DNA of 60,863 bases from Pseudomonadota bacterium. Its GTDB lineage: Bacteria; Pseudomonadota; Alphaproteobacteria; Rhodospirillales; Magnetospirillaceae. This document shows positions 32,334 to 42,084 of this stretch, in pieces. The DNA is taken from NCBI GenBank assembly GCA_023458315.1, contig JAEXAH010000123.1, positions 1-60,863 of the forward strand, read 5' to 3'. Every line of letters begins with the position of its first letter. Positions within the stretch are counted from its first letter, which is position 1. The notes beneath the pieces are model-generated. The model did no database searches. It was not told the DNA's origin and was given only the letters and a program-made list of their open reading frames with translations. A program made the position numbers and the translations under genes.

Positions 32334-33970
32334 TGCGCATTCTCCTCCTCTCCCACTCCTTCAACTCGCTGACCCAACGGCTGTGGGTCGAGCTGGATCA
32401 GGCCGGGCATGAGGTCAGCCTGGAATTCGACGTCAACGATGCCGTCACCATCGAGGCGGTGGAACTGGCGCGGCCCGACGTGATCATCGCGCCGTTCCTG
32501 AAGCGCGCCATCCCCGAGGCGGTGTGGCGCCGCCACAAATGTCTGGTGGTGCATCCCGGCCCGATCGGCGATCGCGGCCCGGCGGCGCTGGACTGGGCGA
32601 TCCTGGAGGGGCGCGAGGAATGGGGCGTCACCGTGTTGCAGGCCGAGGCGGAAATGGATGCCGGGCCGGTGTGGGCGCACCGCGCCTTTCCGCTGCGCGC
32701 CGCGACCAAATCCAGCCTGTACCGCAACGAAGTGACCGAAGCGGCGGTCGAAGCGGTGTTCGAGGCGCTGCGGGTGGCCGAGCCCATCCGCCCGGACACC
32801 ACATGGTGGAAACCGGCACTGACCCAGGCCGACCGCGCCATCGATTGGGAGCAGGACGACAGTGCCGCCGTGCTGCGCAAGCTGCGCGCCAGCGACGGCA
32901 CCCCCGGCGTGCGGGACGGCGATCTGTATCTGCATGACGGCGCCCCGGCCGACGGCTTGACGGTGTGCGGCCGCCCCGGCGACTGGATCGCCCGCCAGGG
33001 CGGACGGCTGGCGCGGGCCACCCGCGACGGTGCGGTATGGATCGGCCATGTGCGGATCGCGGAAAAGGGCAGCCTGAAACTGCCCGCCGCCACAGTGCTG
33101 GCCGACATCGCCGCCGGTCTGCCGGAACAGCCCGGCCATCACGACATCTGGTATGACGAGAAGGACGGGGTCGGCACCCTGCACTTCCCCTTCCACAACG
33201 GCGCCATGAGCACCGACCAATGCCTGCGGCTGAAAGATGCCTTTGTCGCCGCCACGCAGCGCCCGACCAAGGTCATCGTGCTGGCGGGCGGGCCGGATTT
33301 CTGGTCCAACGGCATCCACCTGTCCACCATCGAGGCCGCCGACAGCCCCGCCGACGAATCCTGGCGCAACATCAACGCCATGAATGATCTGTGCGAGGCG
33401 ATCATCACCTGCGGCAGCCATTTGACCGTGGCGGCCATGGCGGGCAATGCGGGCGCTGGCGGCGTGTTCATGGCCCTGGCCGCCGACATGGTGCTGGCGC
33501 GTAGCGGCGTGGTGCTGAACCCCCATTACAAGGGCATGGGCAATCTGTACGGCTCGGAATACTGGACCTATCTGCTGCCGCGCCGCTGCGGTCACGCGGC
33601 GGCCCAGGCGCTGACCCAGGCCCGCCTGCCGCTGGGCACCGCCGAGGCCCGCGACTGGGGCCTGATCGACGCCCATTTCGGATCGAATGTCGCCGAGTTC
33701 CGCGCGGGCGTCGAAGCCTTCGCCGCCGATCTGGCGTCAAAGCCCGATCTGGAGGACCGGCTGGCCGCCAAGCGCCTGTCGCGGCTGGCCGACGAGGCGG
33801 AAAAGCCGCTGGCCGCCTATCGTGCCGAGGAACTGGAGCACATGAAGCTGAATTTTTACGGCTTCGATCCCAGCTACCACGTCGCCCGCTGGAACTTCAT
33901 CCGCAAGGTGCCGAAATCGCGCACGCCGCTGTATCTGGCCCGACATCGCAGTAAGACAACAGCGCCTTGA
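32333..33970 (+). CDS. hypX: HypX/HoxX, CO-ligand-producing maturation protein
   Basis: This two-domain protein of 545 residues has an N-terminal formyltransferase-like domain (about 1-250, with 'VVHPGPIGDRGPAALDWAI') and a C-terminal enoyl-CoA hydratase/crotonase domain (about 270-520, 'VLAGGPDFWSNGIHLS' and 'AMAGNAGAGGVFMALAADMVLA'). In studied systems HypX makes CO from formyl-tetrahydrofolate via formyl-CoA and supports hydrogenase maturation under air. It is last in the operon. Its final 74 bases are complementary to the 3' end of nasA on the other strand. Confidence 0.93.
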   Translation: MRILLLSHSFNSLTQRLWVELDQAGHEVSLEFDVNDAVTIEAVELARPDVIIAPFLKRAIPEAVWRRHKCLVVHPGPIGDRGPAALDWAILEGREEWGVTVLQAEAEMDAGPVWAHRAFPLRAATKSSLYRNEVTEAAVEAVFEALRVAEPIRPDTTWWKPALTQADRAIDWEQDDSAAVLRKLRASDGTPGVRDGDLYLHDGAPADGLTVCGRPGDWIARQGGRLARATRDGAVWIGHVRIAEKGSLKLPAATVLADIAAGLPEQPGHHDIWYDEKDGVGTLHFPFHNGAMSTDQCLRLKDAFVAATQRPTKVIVLAGGPDFWSNGIHLSTIEAADSPADESWRNINAMNDLCEAIITCGSHLTVAAMAGNAGAGGVFMALAADMVLARSGVVLNPHYKGMGNLYGSEYWTYLLPRRCGHAAAQALTQARLPLGTAEARDWGLIDAHFGSNVAEFRAGVEAFAADLASKPDLEDRLAAKRLSRLADEAEKPLAAYRAEELEHMKLNFYGFDPSYHVARWNFIRKVPKSRTPLYLARHRSKTTAP

Positions 33971-36512
33971 GTTCCGGCACGCAGGACCCGCAGCCGGTCC
34001 CCGCCTTCAGCGCCGCACCGATCTCGGCGACCGAGGTCAGGCGCTGGTCGCGGATGGCGGCGGCCAGGGTGTTGATGCCCACCGAGAAGCAGGCGCAGAT
34101 TATGCGCCCGCCATCGACCGCGCCCGAGGCGGCGCGGCCCGCCAGGATGGCGGCGCGGTCGGCGGGACCGGACAAAGCGTGACCGATCTGCGCCGCCAGC
34201 CAGTTTTCCGCCAGTTCGGGACGGCTGGGCGCCAGATACAGCGCCGCCAGCAAATGGCCGTCGCGGGTCCAGGCGATGCGGGTGGTGCCGCGCCGTGGGT
34301 CCAGAACCTCCAGCCGCTCGGTGCCGAAGGTGCGGTCCAGGGCGGCGACCAGGATGTCCTGCTGCTCGGCGGCATCGCCCGCCATTTCCACCATCTGGCC
34401 GCCGTCGCCCTGGCGGCGCACCCACCACGGCGCGTCGGGCACCGGCGGATCTTCCGCCACCAGCACGCCATTCCAGGCGGCATTCCACGGCTCGACCCGT
34501 ACCGGCACATGTTTGGATTCCGGCTGGCCGGATAGCGGGTCCACATGGCCGGGCAGCAGGCGGCCGATCACCGCCTGGGCGGCGAAGGCATCGTTCCAAT
34601 GCATGGGCAGGAACACCTCGCCCGGCCGCGGCTCGGTGGTGACGCGTACCCGCGCCACATAGGCGCCCAGGCGGCTGCTGATGCGGGCCAGCCCGCCATC
34701 GCGCAAGGCCCCGGCATCGTCGGGATGGATGTCCAGCAGCGGCGCGGGCCGGTGGCCGGACAGGCGCGGCGACAGGCCGGTGCGGGTCATGGTGTGCCAT
34801 TGGTCGCGGGTGCGCCCGGTGTTCAGGCGTAGCGGATAGCGCAGCGACAGGGTTTCGACCGGCGGGCGGTGGCGCACCGGCACCAGCCGGGCGCGGCGGT
34901 CGGGGGTGAAGAAGCGGCCATCGGCGAACAGCCGCTTGCCGCCCCATTGGAACGGTTGCAGGGACTCGTAATCGCTGACGTGGTCCAGGCGGAAATCGCG
35001 GTCGCCGTCATTCTCGAACCGCGACAGCGCCGCGTGCTCGGCATAGATGTCGGCGGGGCCGCGCCAGCCGAAGGCGGCGCCGTGACCCAGGGCGCGGGCG
35101 ATCTCGGCTACCTGCCACCAATCGGCGCGGGCCTCGGGCGGCGGCGGGGCAAAGGGCCGCTGGCGCGAGATGGTGCGCTCGGAATTGGTCACGGTGCCGT
35201 CCTTCTCGCCCCAGGCCAAAGCGGGCAGCTTGATATGGGCATAGGCCATGGTGTCGGTGTTGGCGACGCAATCGGACACGATCACCACCGGGCAGCGGGC
35301 GAGGGCACGGCGCACCAGATCGGCCTCGGGCAGACTGACCGCCGGGTTGGTCGCCATGATCCACAACGCCTTGATACGGCCGTCATCCACGGCGCGGAAC
35401 ATATCCACCGCCTTCAGCCCTTCCCGCGCCGCCATGCGCGGCGCCTGCCAGAAGCGGCCGACCCGATCCACCGAAACATTGTCGAAGCCCATATGGGCGG
35501 CCAGTTGGTTGGCCAGCCCGCCCACCTCGCGCCCGCCCATGGCGTTGGGCTGGCCGGTGACGGAGAACGGCCCGCTTCCCGGCTGGCCGATGCGGCCGGT
35601 GGCAAGGTGGACGTTCAGGATGGCGTTGACCTTGTCGGTGCCGGAACTGGACTGGTTGACGCCCTGGCTGAACATTGTCACCACCTTGGCCGTGGTGGCG
35701 AACCAATGGAAGAAGCGGCTCAGATCGACCGGGTTCAGGCCGGCGGTTGCCAGATCGGCCTCGCGCGCGGCGGCCAGGGTCTCGGCGAAGCCTGCGGTAT
35801 GGTCGGCGATGAAATCGTGATCCAGCACCCCCGCCGCCTCGCAATGGGCCAGCAGGCCGTTGAACAGCGCCACGTCGGAACCGGGCGCCAGGGCCAGATG
35901 CAGATCGGCGATGTCGCAGCTTTCGGTGCGGCGGGGATCGATGACCACCACGCGGGTGCCCCGTTCCTCGCGCGCCTTTTTCAGCCGCTGGAACAGCACC
36001 GGGTGGCACCACGCCAGATTGGAGCCGACCAGCACCACCAGATCGGCCAGTTCCAAATCCTCATAGGCGCCGGGCACGGTGTCCGAGCCAAAGGCGCGGC
36101 GGTGCCCGGCCACGGTCGAGGCCATGCACAGCCGCGAATTGGTGTCCACGTTGGCGGTGCCCAAAAAGCCCTTCGCCAGCTTGTTGGCGGCGTAATAATC
36201 CTCGGTCAACAACTGGCCGGACAGGTAGAAGGCGAAGGCATCGGGGCCGTGCAGTTCGACCACCGAGCGGATGCGCCCGGCCACTTCGGCGATGGCGTGG
36301 TCCCAATCCACGGCGCGGCCGTCCACCATGGGCGATTTCAGCCGGGTCTTGTGGCCCAGCGTCTCGGCCAGGGCGGCGCCCTTGGAACACAGGCGGCCGA
36401 AATTGGCCGGATGGTCCGGGTCGCCGCGCACGCTGACCCCGTTCGGCCCGGCCTCGGCGATGATGCCGCAGCCGGTGCCGCAATAGGGGCAGGTGGTGCG
36501 GGTGGTGGTCAT
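33897..36512 (-). CDS. nasA: Assimilatory nitrate reductase catalytic subunit with C-terminal BFD-like [2Fe-2S] domain
   Basis: This cytoplasmic molybdopterin oxidoreductase of 871 residues reduces nitrate to nitrite. The N-terminal [4Fe-4S] ligands are C8, C11, C15 and C42 ('TCPYCGTGCGII', 'RLCSKG'). The bis-MGD domains follow ('MFSQGVNQSSSGTDKVNA', 'GRIGQPGSGPFSVTGQPNAMGGREVGG'). The last ~65 residues add a bacterioferritin-associated-ferredoxin-like [2Fe-2S] domain ('CACFSVGI...GCGSCVPELKALL'), as in Klebsiella NasA. ATG 36512 is chosen because upstream codons read through a palindromic repeat. No separate NasB flavoprotein is encoded nearby, so the electron donor is unclear. Confidence 0.94.
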   Translation of the reverse strand: MTTTRTTCPYCGTGCGIIAEAGPNGVSVRGDPDHPANFGRLCSKGAALAETLGHKTRLKSPMVDGRAVDWDHAIAEVAGRIRSVVELHGPDAFAFYLSGQLLTEDYYAANKLAKGFLGTANVDTNSRLCMASTVAGHRRAFGSDTVPGAYEDLELADLVVLVGSNLAWCHPVLFQRLKKAREERGTRVVVIDPRRTESCDIADLHLALAPGSDVALFNGLLAHCEAAGVLDHDFIADHTAGFAETLAAAREADLATAGLNPVDLSRFFHWFATTAKVVTMFSQGVNQSSSGTDKVNAILNVHLATGRIGQPGSGPFSVTGQPNAMGGREVGGLANQLAAHMGFDNVSVDRVGRFWQAPRMAAREGLKAVDMFRAVDDGRIKALWIMATNPAVSLPEADLVRRALARCPVVIVSDCVANTDTMAYAHIKLPALAWGEKDGTVTNSERTISRQRPFAPPPPEARADWWQVAEIARALGHGAAFGWRGPADIYAEHAALSRFENDGDRDFRLDHVSDYESLQPFQWGGKRLFADGRFFTPDRRARLVPVRHRPPVETLSLRYPLRLNTGRTRDQWHTMTRTGLSPRLSGHRPAPLLDIHPDDAGALRDGGLARISSRLGAYVARVRVTTEPRPGEVFLPMHWNDAFAAQAVIGRLLPGHVDPLSGQPESKHVPVRVEPWNAAWNGVLVAEDPPVPDAPWWVRRQGDGGQMVEMAGDAAEQQDILVAALDRTFGTERLEVLDPRRGTTRIAWTRDGHLLAALYLAPSRPELAENWLAAQIGHALSGPADRAAILAGRAASGAVDGGRIICACFSVGINTLAAAIRDQRLTSVAEIGAALKAGTGCGSCVPELKALLSYCDVGPDTAACAISAPCG

Positions 36513-36556
36513 GGAGGATGCTCCCGGAATTTCCGCATGCGTTTCGTTGGTGTCTC

Positions 36557-36657
36557 CGTCATGGCCGGGCTTGTCCCGGCCATCCACGCGGTGGTGCCCC
36601 CCAATGGGCGGAGCAGGCGGAGCAACGTGGATGCCCGGATCAAGTCCGGGCATGACG
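36557..36657. repeat. Palindromic intergenic element between nirD and nasA
   Basis: This is the second member of the family at 25419-25501: gtcatggccgggcttgtccc at one end and gatcaagtccgggcatgac at the other, inverted to each other around a less conserved middle. It fills most of the 145-base gap, so nasA is separated from nirD by a potential long hairpin. Confidence 0.75.
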
Positions 36658-36990
36658 TCAGGCATTGACGGCTCTTTTCTTGACGGCCAAGCCCAGGAAC
36701 AGCGCCGTGCCCTCGACCTTGACCGGCACGCTGGTGGTGCAGCCTTCGTCGGGGGCGATGGCTTCGCCGCTGTTCAGGTCGATGACCCAATTGTGCAGCG
36801 GACAGGCCACCTTGCGGCCCGAGACGATGCCGTCCGACAGCGGGCCGCCGCGATGGGGGCATTTGTTGATCAGGGCGAAAACCTCGTCTTCCGCCGTGCG
36901 GAACACCGCCACCTGTCCCAGCGGCGTTTCCACCGTGCGGGCGCCCAGGCGCGGGATGTCGTTGATGGTGCCGATCGCGGTCCAATCCAT
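36658..36990 (-). CDS. nirD: Nitrite reductase small subunit, Rieske-type
   Basis: This protein of 110 residues is the small partner of NirB in NADH-dependent assimilatory nitrite reduction to ammonium. It has a Rieske fold with an intact [2Fe-2S] ligand pattern, 'CPHRGG' and 'CPLHNW', which some NirD proteins have lost. ATG 36990 lies 2 bases after the nirB stop. Confidence 0.93.
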   Translation of the reverse strand: MDWTAIGTINDIPRLGARTVETPLGQVAVFRTAEDEVFALINKCPHRGGPLSDGIVSGRKVACPLHNWVIDLNSGEAIAPDEGCTTSVPVKVEGTALFLGLAVKKRAVNA

Positions 36991-36992
36991 GG

Positions 36993-39446
36993 TCAAGCCT
37001 CCACCACGGCCAGGGTGTTGAATTCCTGGGCGTCCACGCCCGCGGCGCGTTCGGCCCACGGATCGTCCTGGGCAAATTTCTGGGAAAACACGAAGCGGGC
37101 GTGCAGCGCCTTGCGTCCGGCGGCATCGTCCAGGATGCGGCGTTTGACGTAATCCAGGCCGACCCGCTCCACATAGGGGGCGGTGCGTTCCAGATAGCGG
37201 CCTTCCTCGCGGTACAGCTGCATGAAGGCGGCGGAATATTCCAGCACCTCCTCTTCGCTGGACAGGCGGCACAGGAAATCGGTGCCGCGCAGCTCGATGC
37301 CGCCATTGCCGCCGATCACCATGTCGTATCCGGCCTCGACGCACAGGATGCCGATATCCTTGATGGTGGCCTCGGCGCAGTTGCGCGGGCAGCCCGACAC
37401 CGCCAGCTTGACCTTGTGCGGCGTCCAACTGCCCCACATCAGCCGTTCCAGCTTGATGCCCAGGCCGGTGCTGTCCTGGGTGCCGAAGCGGCACCATTCC
37501 GAGCCGACGCAGGTCTTCACCGTGCGCAGGCCCTTGGCATAGCCGTGGCCCGACACCATGCCCGCTTTGGTCAGGTCGGCCCACACGGCGGGCAAATCCT
37601 CTTTCTTCACGCCCAGCAAATCGATGCGCTGGCCGCCGGTGACCTTGACAGTGGGGATGGCGAATTTGTCCACCACATCGGCGATGGCCCGCAATTCGGC
37701 GGCATTGGTGACGCCGCCCCACATGCGCGGAATGACCGAGAAGGTGCCGTCCTTCTGGATATTGGCGTGGGCGCGTTCGTTGATGAAGCGTGAGCGGTAA
37801 TCGTCCACGTATTCGCCCGGCCACGCGCACAACAGATAGTAATTCAGCGCCGGGCGGCACTTGGCGCAGCCGTCGGGGCTGGACCAGCCCAGGGCCTGGC
37901 GCACCGCGTCCTGGGTCTTCAAACCCTGTTCCAGGATGGCCTTGCGCACATGGTCGTGGCCGTGTTCGGTGCATTTGCACATGGCTTCGGGGGCGGCGGC
38001 ATCGCCGCCGGTGACATGGGCCAGGATGGCCTGGACCACGCCGGTGCACTGGCCGCATGACGCGCTGGCCTTGGTGTGGGCGCGGACTTCATCCAGGGTG
38101 GTCAGGCCCTTGGCCTGGATGGCGCCGACGATGGCGCCCTTGGAGACGCCGTTGCAGCCGCAAACCTGGGTGTCGTCGGACATGGCCGCCACGTCCAGGC
38201 CGCCCTTGCCGCCGCCGCAGCATCCGGCCTCGGCGAAGGCTTGTCCCAGGATCAGGCGGTCGCGGGTCTCGGCCACCGAGGCCCCCTTGCGCATCAGGTC
38301 GAAATACCAGCCGCCATCCGCCACCTCGCCATAGAGCACGGCGCCGACCAGCTTGTCGTCGCGGATCACCAGCTTCTTGTAGATGCCGCGCGCCACGTCG
38401 CGGAACACGATTTCCGCATCGTCCTCGTCCTCGGCGGCCAGCTTGCCCGCCGAAAACACGTCGATGCCGGTGATCTTCAGGCGGGTGGACAAGGGCGGCG
38501 TGGCATAGGCGGCGACGCTGTCGCCCGCCAGCCGGGCGGCGCAGATTTTGGCCTGTTCCCACAGCGGCGCCACCAGACCGAAGACCTGACCGTTATGCTC
38601 GACGCATTCGCCCACCGAATAAACGTCGGGATCGCTGGTCGCCATGTCGTCACCGACCCGGATACCGCGATTGACGTCCAGGCCGCATTGCTTGGCCAGA
38701 TCGACGTTGGGACGAATGCCGATGGCGACCACCACCAGATCGGCGGGGATTTCGCGGCCGTCGGCCAGCTTCAACCCTTCCACCTTGCCATTGCCCAGGA
38801 TGGATTCGGTCTGGCCCGAGGTGAAGAAGTGCAGGCCGCGCTCGGTCAGATCCCGTTGCAGCAATTGCCCGGCTTCCACGTCCAGTTGGCGTTCCATCAG
38901 CGTCGGCATCAGGTGCACCAGCGCCACCGGCATGCCCTGGCGCTTCAGGCCCCAGGCGGCTTCCAGGCCCAAAAGGCCACCGCCGATGACCACCGCGCGC
39001 TTGCCGTCCTGGGCCGCCTTCATCATGGCATCCACGTCGGCGATGTCGCGGAAGGCGACCACGCCCGGCAGATCGAGGCCCGGCAGCGGCGGCATCAGCG
39101 GCTTGGAACCGGTGCTGATCAACAGCTTGTCATAGCTGACGACTTTGCCCGAGGCGGCGGTGACGGTCTTGGCGGCACGGTCGATGGCGACCACCGGGTC
39201 GCCGGTGTGCAGGGTGATGCCGTTCTCGGCGTACCAGGCGCGCGGATTGATGACGATGTCATCCACGCTCTTTTCGCCCGCCAGCACCGACGACAGCATG
39301 ATGCGGTTGTAATTGGGGTGCGGTTCCGAACCGAAGACGGTGATGTCGTAGCGCACCGGGGCGCGGGCCAACAGCTCCTCGACGGTGCGCATGCCGGCCA
39401 TGCCGTTGCCGATGACGACCAGACGCTGGCGGGGGATGGCGTTCAT
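36993..39446 (-). CDS. nirB: Nitrite reductase (NADH) large subunit
   Basis: This sirohaem enzyme of 817 residues reduces nitrite to ammonium with six electrons. The N-terminus is an FAD/NADH pyridine-nucleotide-disulphide domain ('VVIGNGMAGMRTVEELL'). BFD-like [2Fe-2S] cysteines follow ('CGCNGVSKG', 'SCGQCTGVV'), with a second set nearby. The sulfite/nitrite reductase ferredoxin-like halves then end with the sirohaem/[4Fe-4S] ligands 'CVGSEWCRFG' and 'SGCPRNCAEA'. ATG 39446 gives the conserved N-terminus; nrtD ends 17 bases upstream. Confidence 0.95.
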   Translation of the reverse strand: MNAIPRQRLVVIGNGMAGMRTVEELLARAPVRYDITVFGSEPHPNYNRIMLSSVLAGEKSVDDIVINPRAWYAENGITLHTGDPVVAIDRAAKTVTAASGKVVSYDKLLISTGSKPLMPPLPGLDLPGVVAFRDIADVDAMMKAAQDGKRAVVIGGGLLGLEAAWGLKRQGMPVALVHLMPTLMERQLDVEAGQLLQRDLTERGLHFFTSGQTESILGNGKVEGLKLADGREIPADLVVVAIGIRPNVDLAKQCGLDVNRGIRVGDDMATSDPDVYSVGECVEHNGQVFGLVAPLWEQAKICAARLAGDSVAAYATPPLSTRLKITGIDVFSAGKLAAEDEDDAEIVFRDVARGIYKKLVIRDDKLVGAVLYGEVADGGWYFDLMRKGASVAETRDRLILGQAFAEAGCCGGGKGGLDVAAMSDDTQVCGCNGVSKGAIVGAIQAKGLTTLDEVRAHTKASASCGQCTGVVQAILAHVTGGDAAAPEAMCKCTEHGHDHVRKAILEQGLKTQDAVRQALGWSSPDGCAKCRPALNYYLLCAWPGEYVDDYRSRFINERAHANIQKDGTFSVIPRMWGGVTNAAELRAIADVVDKFAIPTVKVTGGQRIDLLGVKKEDLPAVWADLTKAGMVSGHGYAKGLRTVKTCVGSEWCRFGTQDSTGLGIKLERLMWGSWTPHKVKLAVSGCPRNCAEATIKDIGILCVEAGYDMVIGGNGGIELRGTDFLCRLSSEEEVLEYSAAFMQLYREEGRYLERTAPYVERVGLDYVKRRILDDAAGRKALHARFVFSQKFAQDDPWAERAAGVDAQEFNTLAVVEA

Positions 39447-39462
39447 GGGGCGGTCTCCGATC

Positions 39463-40257
39463 TCAGGCGGCGGTGGCGTGCGGGGTGTTGCCGTGCAGGA
39501 AGCGCAGCACCTCGGCGCGGCAATGGACATAGGTGGGATCGTCGGCCAGCTCCATGCGGCGGCGCGGGCGCGGCAGGTCCACCTTGAGGATCTGGCCGAT
39601 GGTGGCGGCGGGGCCGTTGTTCATCATGACGATGCGGTCGGACAGCAGCACCGCCTCGTCCACGTCGTGGGTGATCATCATCACCGTGTTGCCAAGGCTG
39701 CGGTGGATATCCATCAGGCTGTCCTGAAGATGGCCGCGGGTCAGGGCGTCCAGCGCGCCGAACGGCTCGTCCAGCAGCAACACCTTGGGTTCCATGGCCA
39801 GGGCGCGGGCGATGCCGACGCGCTGCTTCATGCCGCCGGAAATCTCGCCGGGCTTCTTGTCGATGGCGTGATCCATGCGCACCAGCGACAGATTGTGCAT
39901 GGTCCAGTCGTGGCGCTCGGCCTTGCTTTTGGTGCCCTTGGACACCTTGTCCACCGCCATGCGCACGTTGTCGTAGACCGACAGCCACGGCAGCAGGGAA
40001 TGGTTCTGGAACACCACGGCGCGGTCGGGGCCGGGGCTGTCCACCTCGCGCCCGTCCAGCAGCACGCCGCCCTCGGTGGCCTGCAACAGACCGGCGACGA
40101 TGTTCAGGATGGTGGACTTGCCGCAGCCGGAATGGCCGATGATGGAAATGAACTCGCCCTTGTCCACCTTCAGGCTGACGCCGTCCAGCGCGCGGAAGCT
40201 GCCCTTGTCGGTGGCGAAGGTGATGCCGACATCCTCGATGGAAAGATAGGCGTTCAT
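39463..40257 (-). CDS. nrtD: Nitrate ABC transporter ATP-binding protein
   Basis: This protein of 264 residues energises nitrate import. It has Walker A 'GHSGCGKST', signature 'ISGGMKQRV' and Walker B 'VLLLDEPFGALDA'. It belongs to the NrtD/SsuB/TauB type and lacks the C-terminal regulatory domain of NrtC. The start overlaps the end of the NasS-like gene by 4 bases. Confidence 0.92.
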   Translation of the reverse strand: MNAYLSIEDVGITFATDKGSFRALDGVSLKVDKGEFISIIGHSGCGKSTILNIVAGLLQATEGGVLLDGREVDSPGPDRAVVFQNHSLLPWLSVYDNVRMAVDKVSKGTKSKAERHDWTMHNLSLVRMDHAIDKKPGEISGGMKQRVGIARALAMEPKVLLLDEPFGALDALTRGHLQDSLMDIHRSLGNTVMMITHDVDEAVLLSDRIVMMNNGPAATIGQILKVDLPRPRRRMELADDPTYVHCRAEVLRFLHGNTPHATAA

Positions 40258-41219
40258 GGCGTGATCTCCTGGAAAGCGGACGTGACGGCGGCCAGGGCGG
40301 CATCGTCCTGCGCCCCCACCTGTCCCCAGCGGCGCATCTGGGCCAGCAGCAGCATGGCCTGGGCCGGGTCGGGGCGATTGATGCCGAAGAAGCGGATGAA
40401 GCCGGGGCGGCCCAGGCCGCGCAGCAGCACCTCGGCCGGAACGTTCAGCCATTCCGGCTGGCTCAACAGCTCGGCCAGTTCGGCGCGGTTGTCGTCGCAC
40501 CAGCGGCAGGCGGCCAGCAGGGAATCAGCCAGGGCGGCGATGGTCGCGGGGTTTTCCCGGGCGAAGCGGGCGGTGACGCCCAGCACCTTCTCGGCGCGGT
40601 CGGGGAAGATGTCCTGGCTGGTGGCGACCACCCGGCCCAGCCGTTGCTCGGCGGCCAGCCCGCCCCACGGTTCGCCGACGCAGAACCCGGCCACCTTGCC
40701 CGCCGCCAGATGGGCGACCATCTGCGGCGGCGGCACCACGGTCAGGCGCACGTCACGGTCGGGGTCGATGCCGCCCGAGGCCAGCCAGTCCCGCAATTCC
40801 AGATGATGCGGCGACACCGGGTAGACCATGGCGAAGGTCGGCGGCTCGGCGCCGCACAGCCGGTCCTCGGCCAGCACGGCGGCCAGATTGCGCGACGACA
40901 GCCCGCCGAACGCTTCCATGCGGCGGCACAGGCTTTCCGACAGGGTGATGGTGTTGCCGCCCTGGTTCAGCACCAGCACCGCCACGGTCGACTCGCGCAG
41001 GGCGCCCAGGCCCAGGCTCAGCGACAACGGCATGGTCGCCAGCATCTGCGCCCCGTCCAGCGCCCCCACCGCCACCTTGTCGCGGATATTGGCCCAGGAC
41101 GGCTCGCGGCTCAGGGTGACGTCCAGCCCGGCTTTGGCGAACAGGCCCAGCTCGGACGCCACCACCAGCGGCGCGCAATCGGTCAGCGGCACGTAGCCGA
41201 GGGTGAGTGCGGTCTTCAT
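40254..41219 (-). CDS. nasS: NasS-like cytoplasmic nitrate/nitrite sensor (NrtA fold without signal peptide)
   Basis: This protein of 321 residues shares the fold and many segments of NrtA ('PLTDCAPLVVASELGLFAKAG', 'VVPPPQMVAHLAAGKVAGFCVGEPW') but begins directly at the mature part, MKTALTLGYVPLTD, so it stays in the cytoplasm. NasS proteins bind nitrate or nitrite and hold the antiterminator NasT inactive until ligand arrives. A nasT gene and an ANTAR-type leader lie at the head of this cluster, which supports the call. An alternative is a free-standing version of the NrtC regulatory domain. It sits between permease and ATPase genes, overlapping both. Confidence 0.75.
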   Translation of the reverse strand: MKTALTLGYVPLTDCAPLVVASELGLFAKAGLDVTLSREPSWANIRDKVAVGALDGAQMLATMPLSLSLGLGALRESTVAVLVLNQGGNTITLSESLCRRMEAFGGLSSRNLAAVLAEDRLCGAEPPTFAMVYPVSPHHLELRDWLASGGIDPDRDVRLTVVPPPQMVAHLAAGKVAGFCVGEPWGGLAAEQRLGRVVATSQDIFPDRAEKVLGVTARFARENPATIAALADSLLAACRWCDDNRAELAELLSQPEWLNVPAEVLLRGLGRPGFIRFFGINRPDPAQAMLLLAQMRRWGQVGAQDDAALAAVTSAFQEITP

Positions 41220-42070
41220 CAGCCCGACACCTTCTTGCCGATCAGGGTGATGACGCGGTCCAGCATGAAGCCGACCAGACCCACATAGACCAGGGCCAGG
41301 ATGATCTCGCTCATCAGCGAGCTGTTCCAGGCGTCCCAGATGAAGAAGCCGATGCCGACGCCGCCGATCAGCATTTCCGCCGCGACGATGGCCAGCCACG
41401 ACAGGCCGATGCCGATCTTCAGGCCGGTGAAGATGTAGGGCACCGACGACGGCAGCACGATGCGGACGAAGAATTCCAGCGGGCTGAGGCGCAGCACGGC
41501 GGCGACGTTGCGGTAATCCTGCGGGATGTTGCGCACGCCGACGGCGGTGTTGAGGATGATCGGCCACACCGAGGTGATGAAGATCACGAAGATGGCCGAC
41601 GGGTCGGCGGCCTTGAACGCCGCCAGCGAGATGGGCAGCCACGCCAGCGGCGGCACCGTGCGCAGCACCTGGAAGATGGGGTCCAGCGCCCGCATGGCCA
41701 GGCGGCTTTGGCCGATCACCACGCCCAACAGGATGCCGATACCGGCCGACAGGGAAAAGCCCAGGGCGACGCGCTTCAGGCTGGCGGCCAGATGCCAGAA
41801 CAGGCCCTTGTCGGTGCCGCCATGGTCGAAGAACGGGTTGGCGATCAGTTCCCAGGTGTCGCGCACCACCTTGATGGGGCCGGGCAGCATGGCGCCGGGC
41901 TGGGAACAGGCGATTTCCCACAGGCCCAGCAGCACCACCAGACCAACCAGCGGCGGCAGGACCACCGCCGCCGCCGCGCGCACCTTGCGCAGCACGGGGA
42001 CGGGGCGCGGGGCGGCGGGGCGGCTTTGCGCGGCGGCGGCCAGGGGCGTCATCTTGCTTACCAGGGTCAT
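41219..42070 (-). CDS. nrtB: Nitrate ABC transporter permease
   Basis: This inner-membrane protein of 283 residues has about six helices in a binding-protein-dependent transport fold. The EAA-type loop is in 'NIPQDYRNVAAVLRLSPLEFF'. The N-terminus carries a proline/alanine-rich cytoplasmic stretch before the first helix. It begins 14 bases after nrtA and shares one base with the NasS-like start (TGATG). Confidence 0.92.
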   Translation of the reverse strand: MTLVSKMTPLAAAAQSRPAAPRPVPVLRKVRAAAAVVLPPLVGLVVLLGLWEIACSQPGAMLPGPIKVVRDTWELIANPFFDHGGTDKGLFWHLAASLKRVALGFSLSAGIGILLGVVIGQSRLAMRALDPIFQVLRTVPPLAWLPISLAAFKAADPSAIFVIFITSVWPIILNTAVGVRNIPQDYRNVAAVLRLSPLEFFVRIVLPSSVPYIFTGLKIGIGLSWLAIVAAEMLIGGVGIGFFIWDAWNSSLMSEIILALVYVGLVGFMLDRVITLIGKKVSG

Positions 42071-42084
42071 GGTGTGATCCTCCG

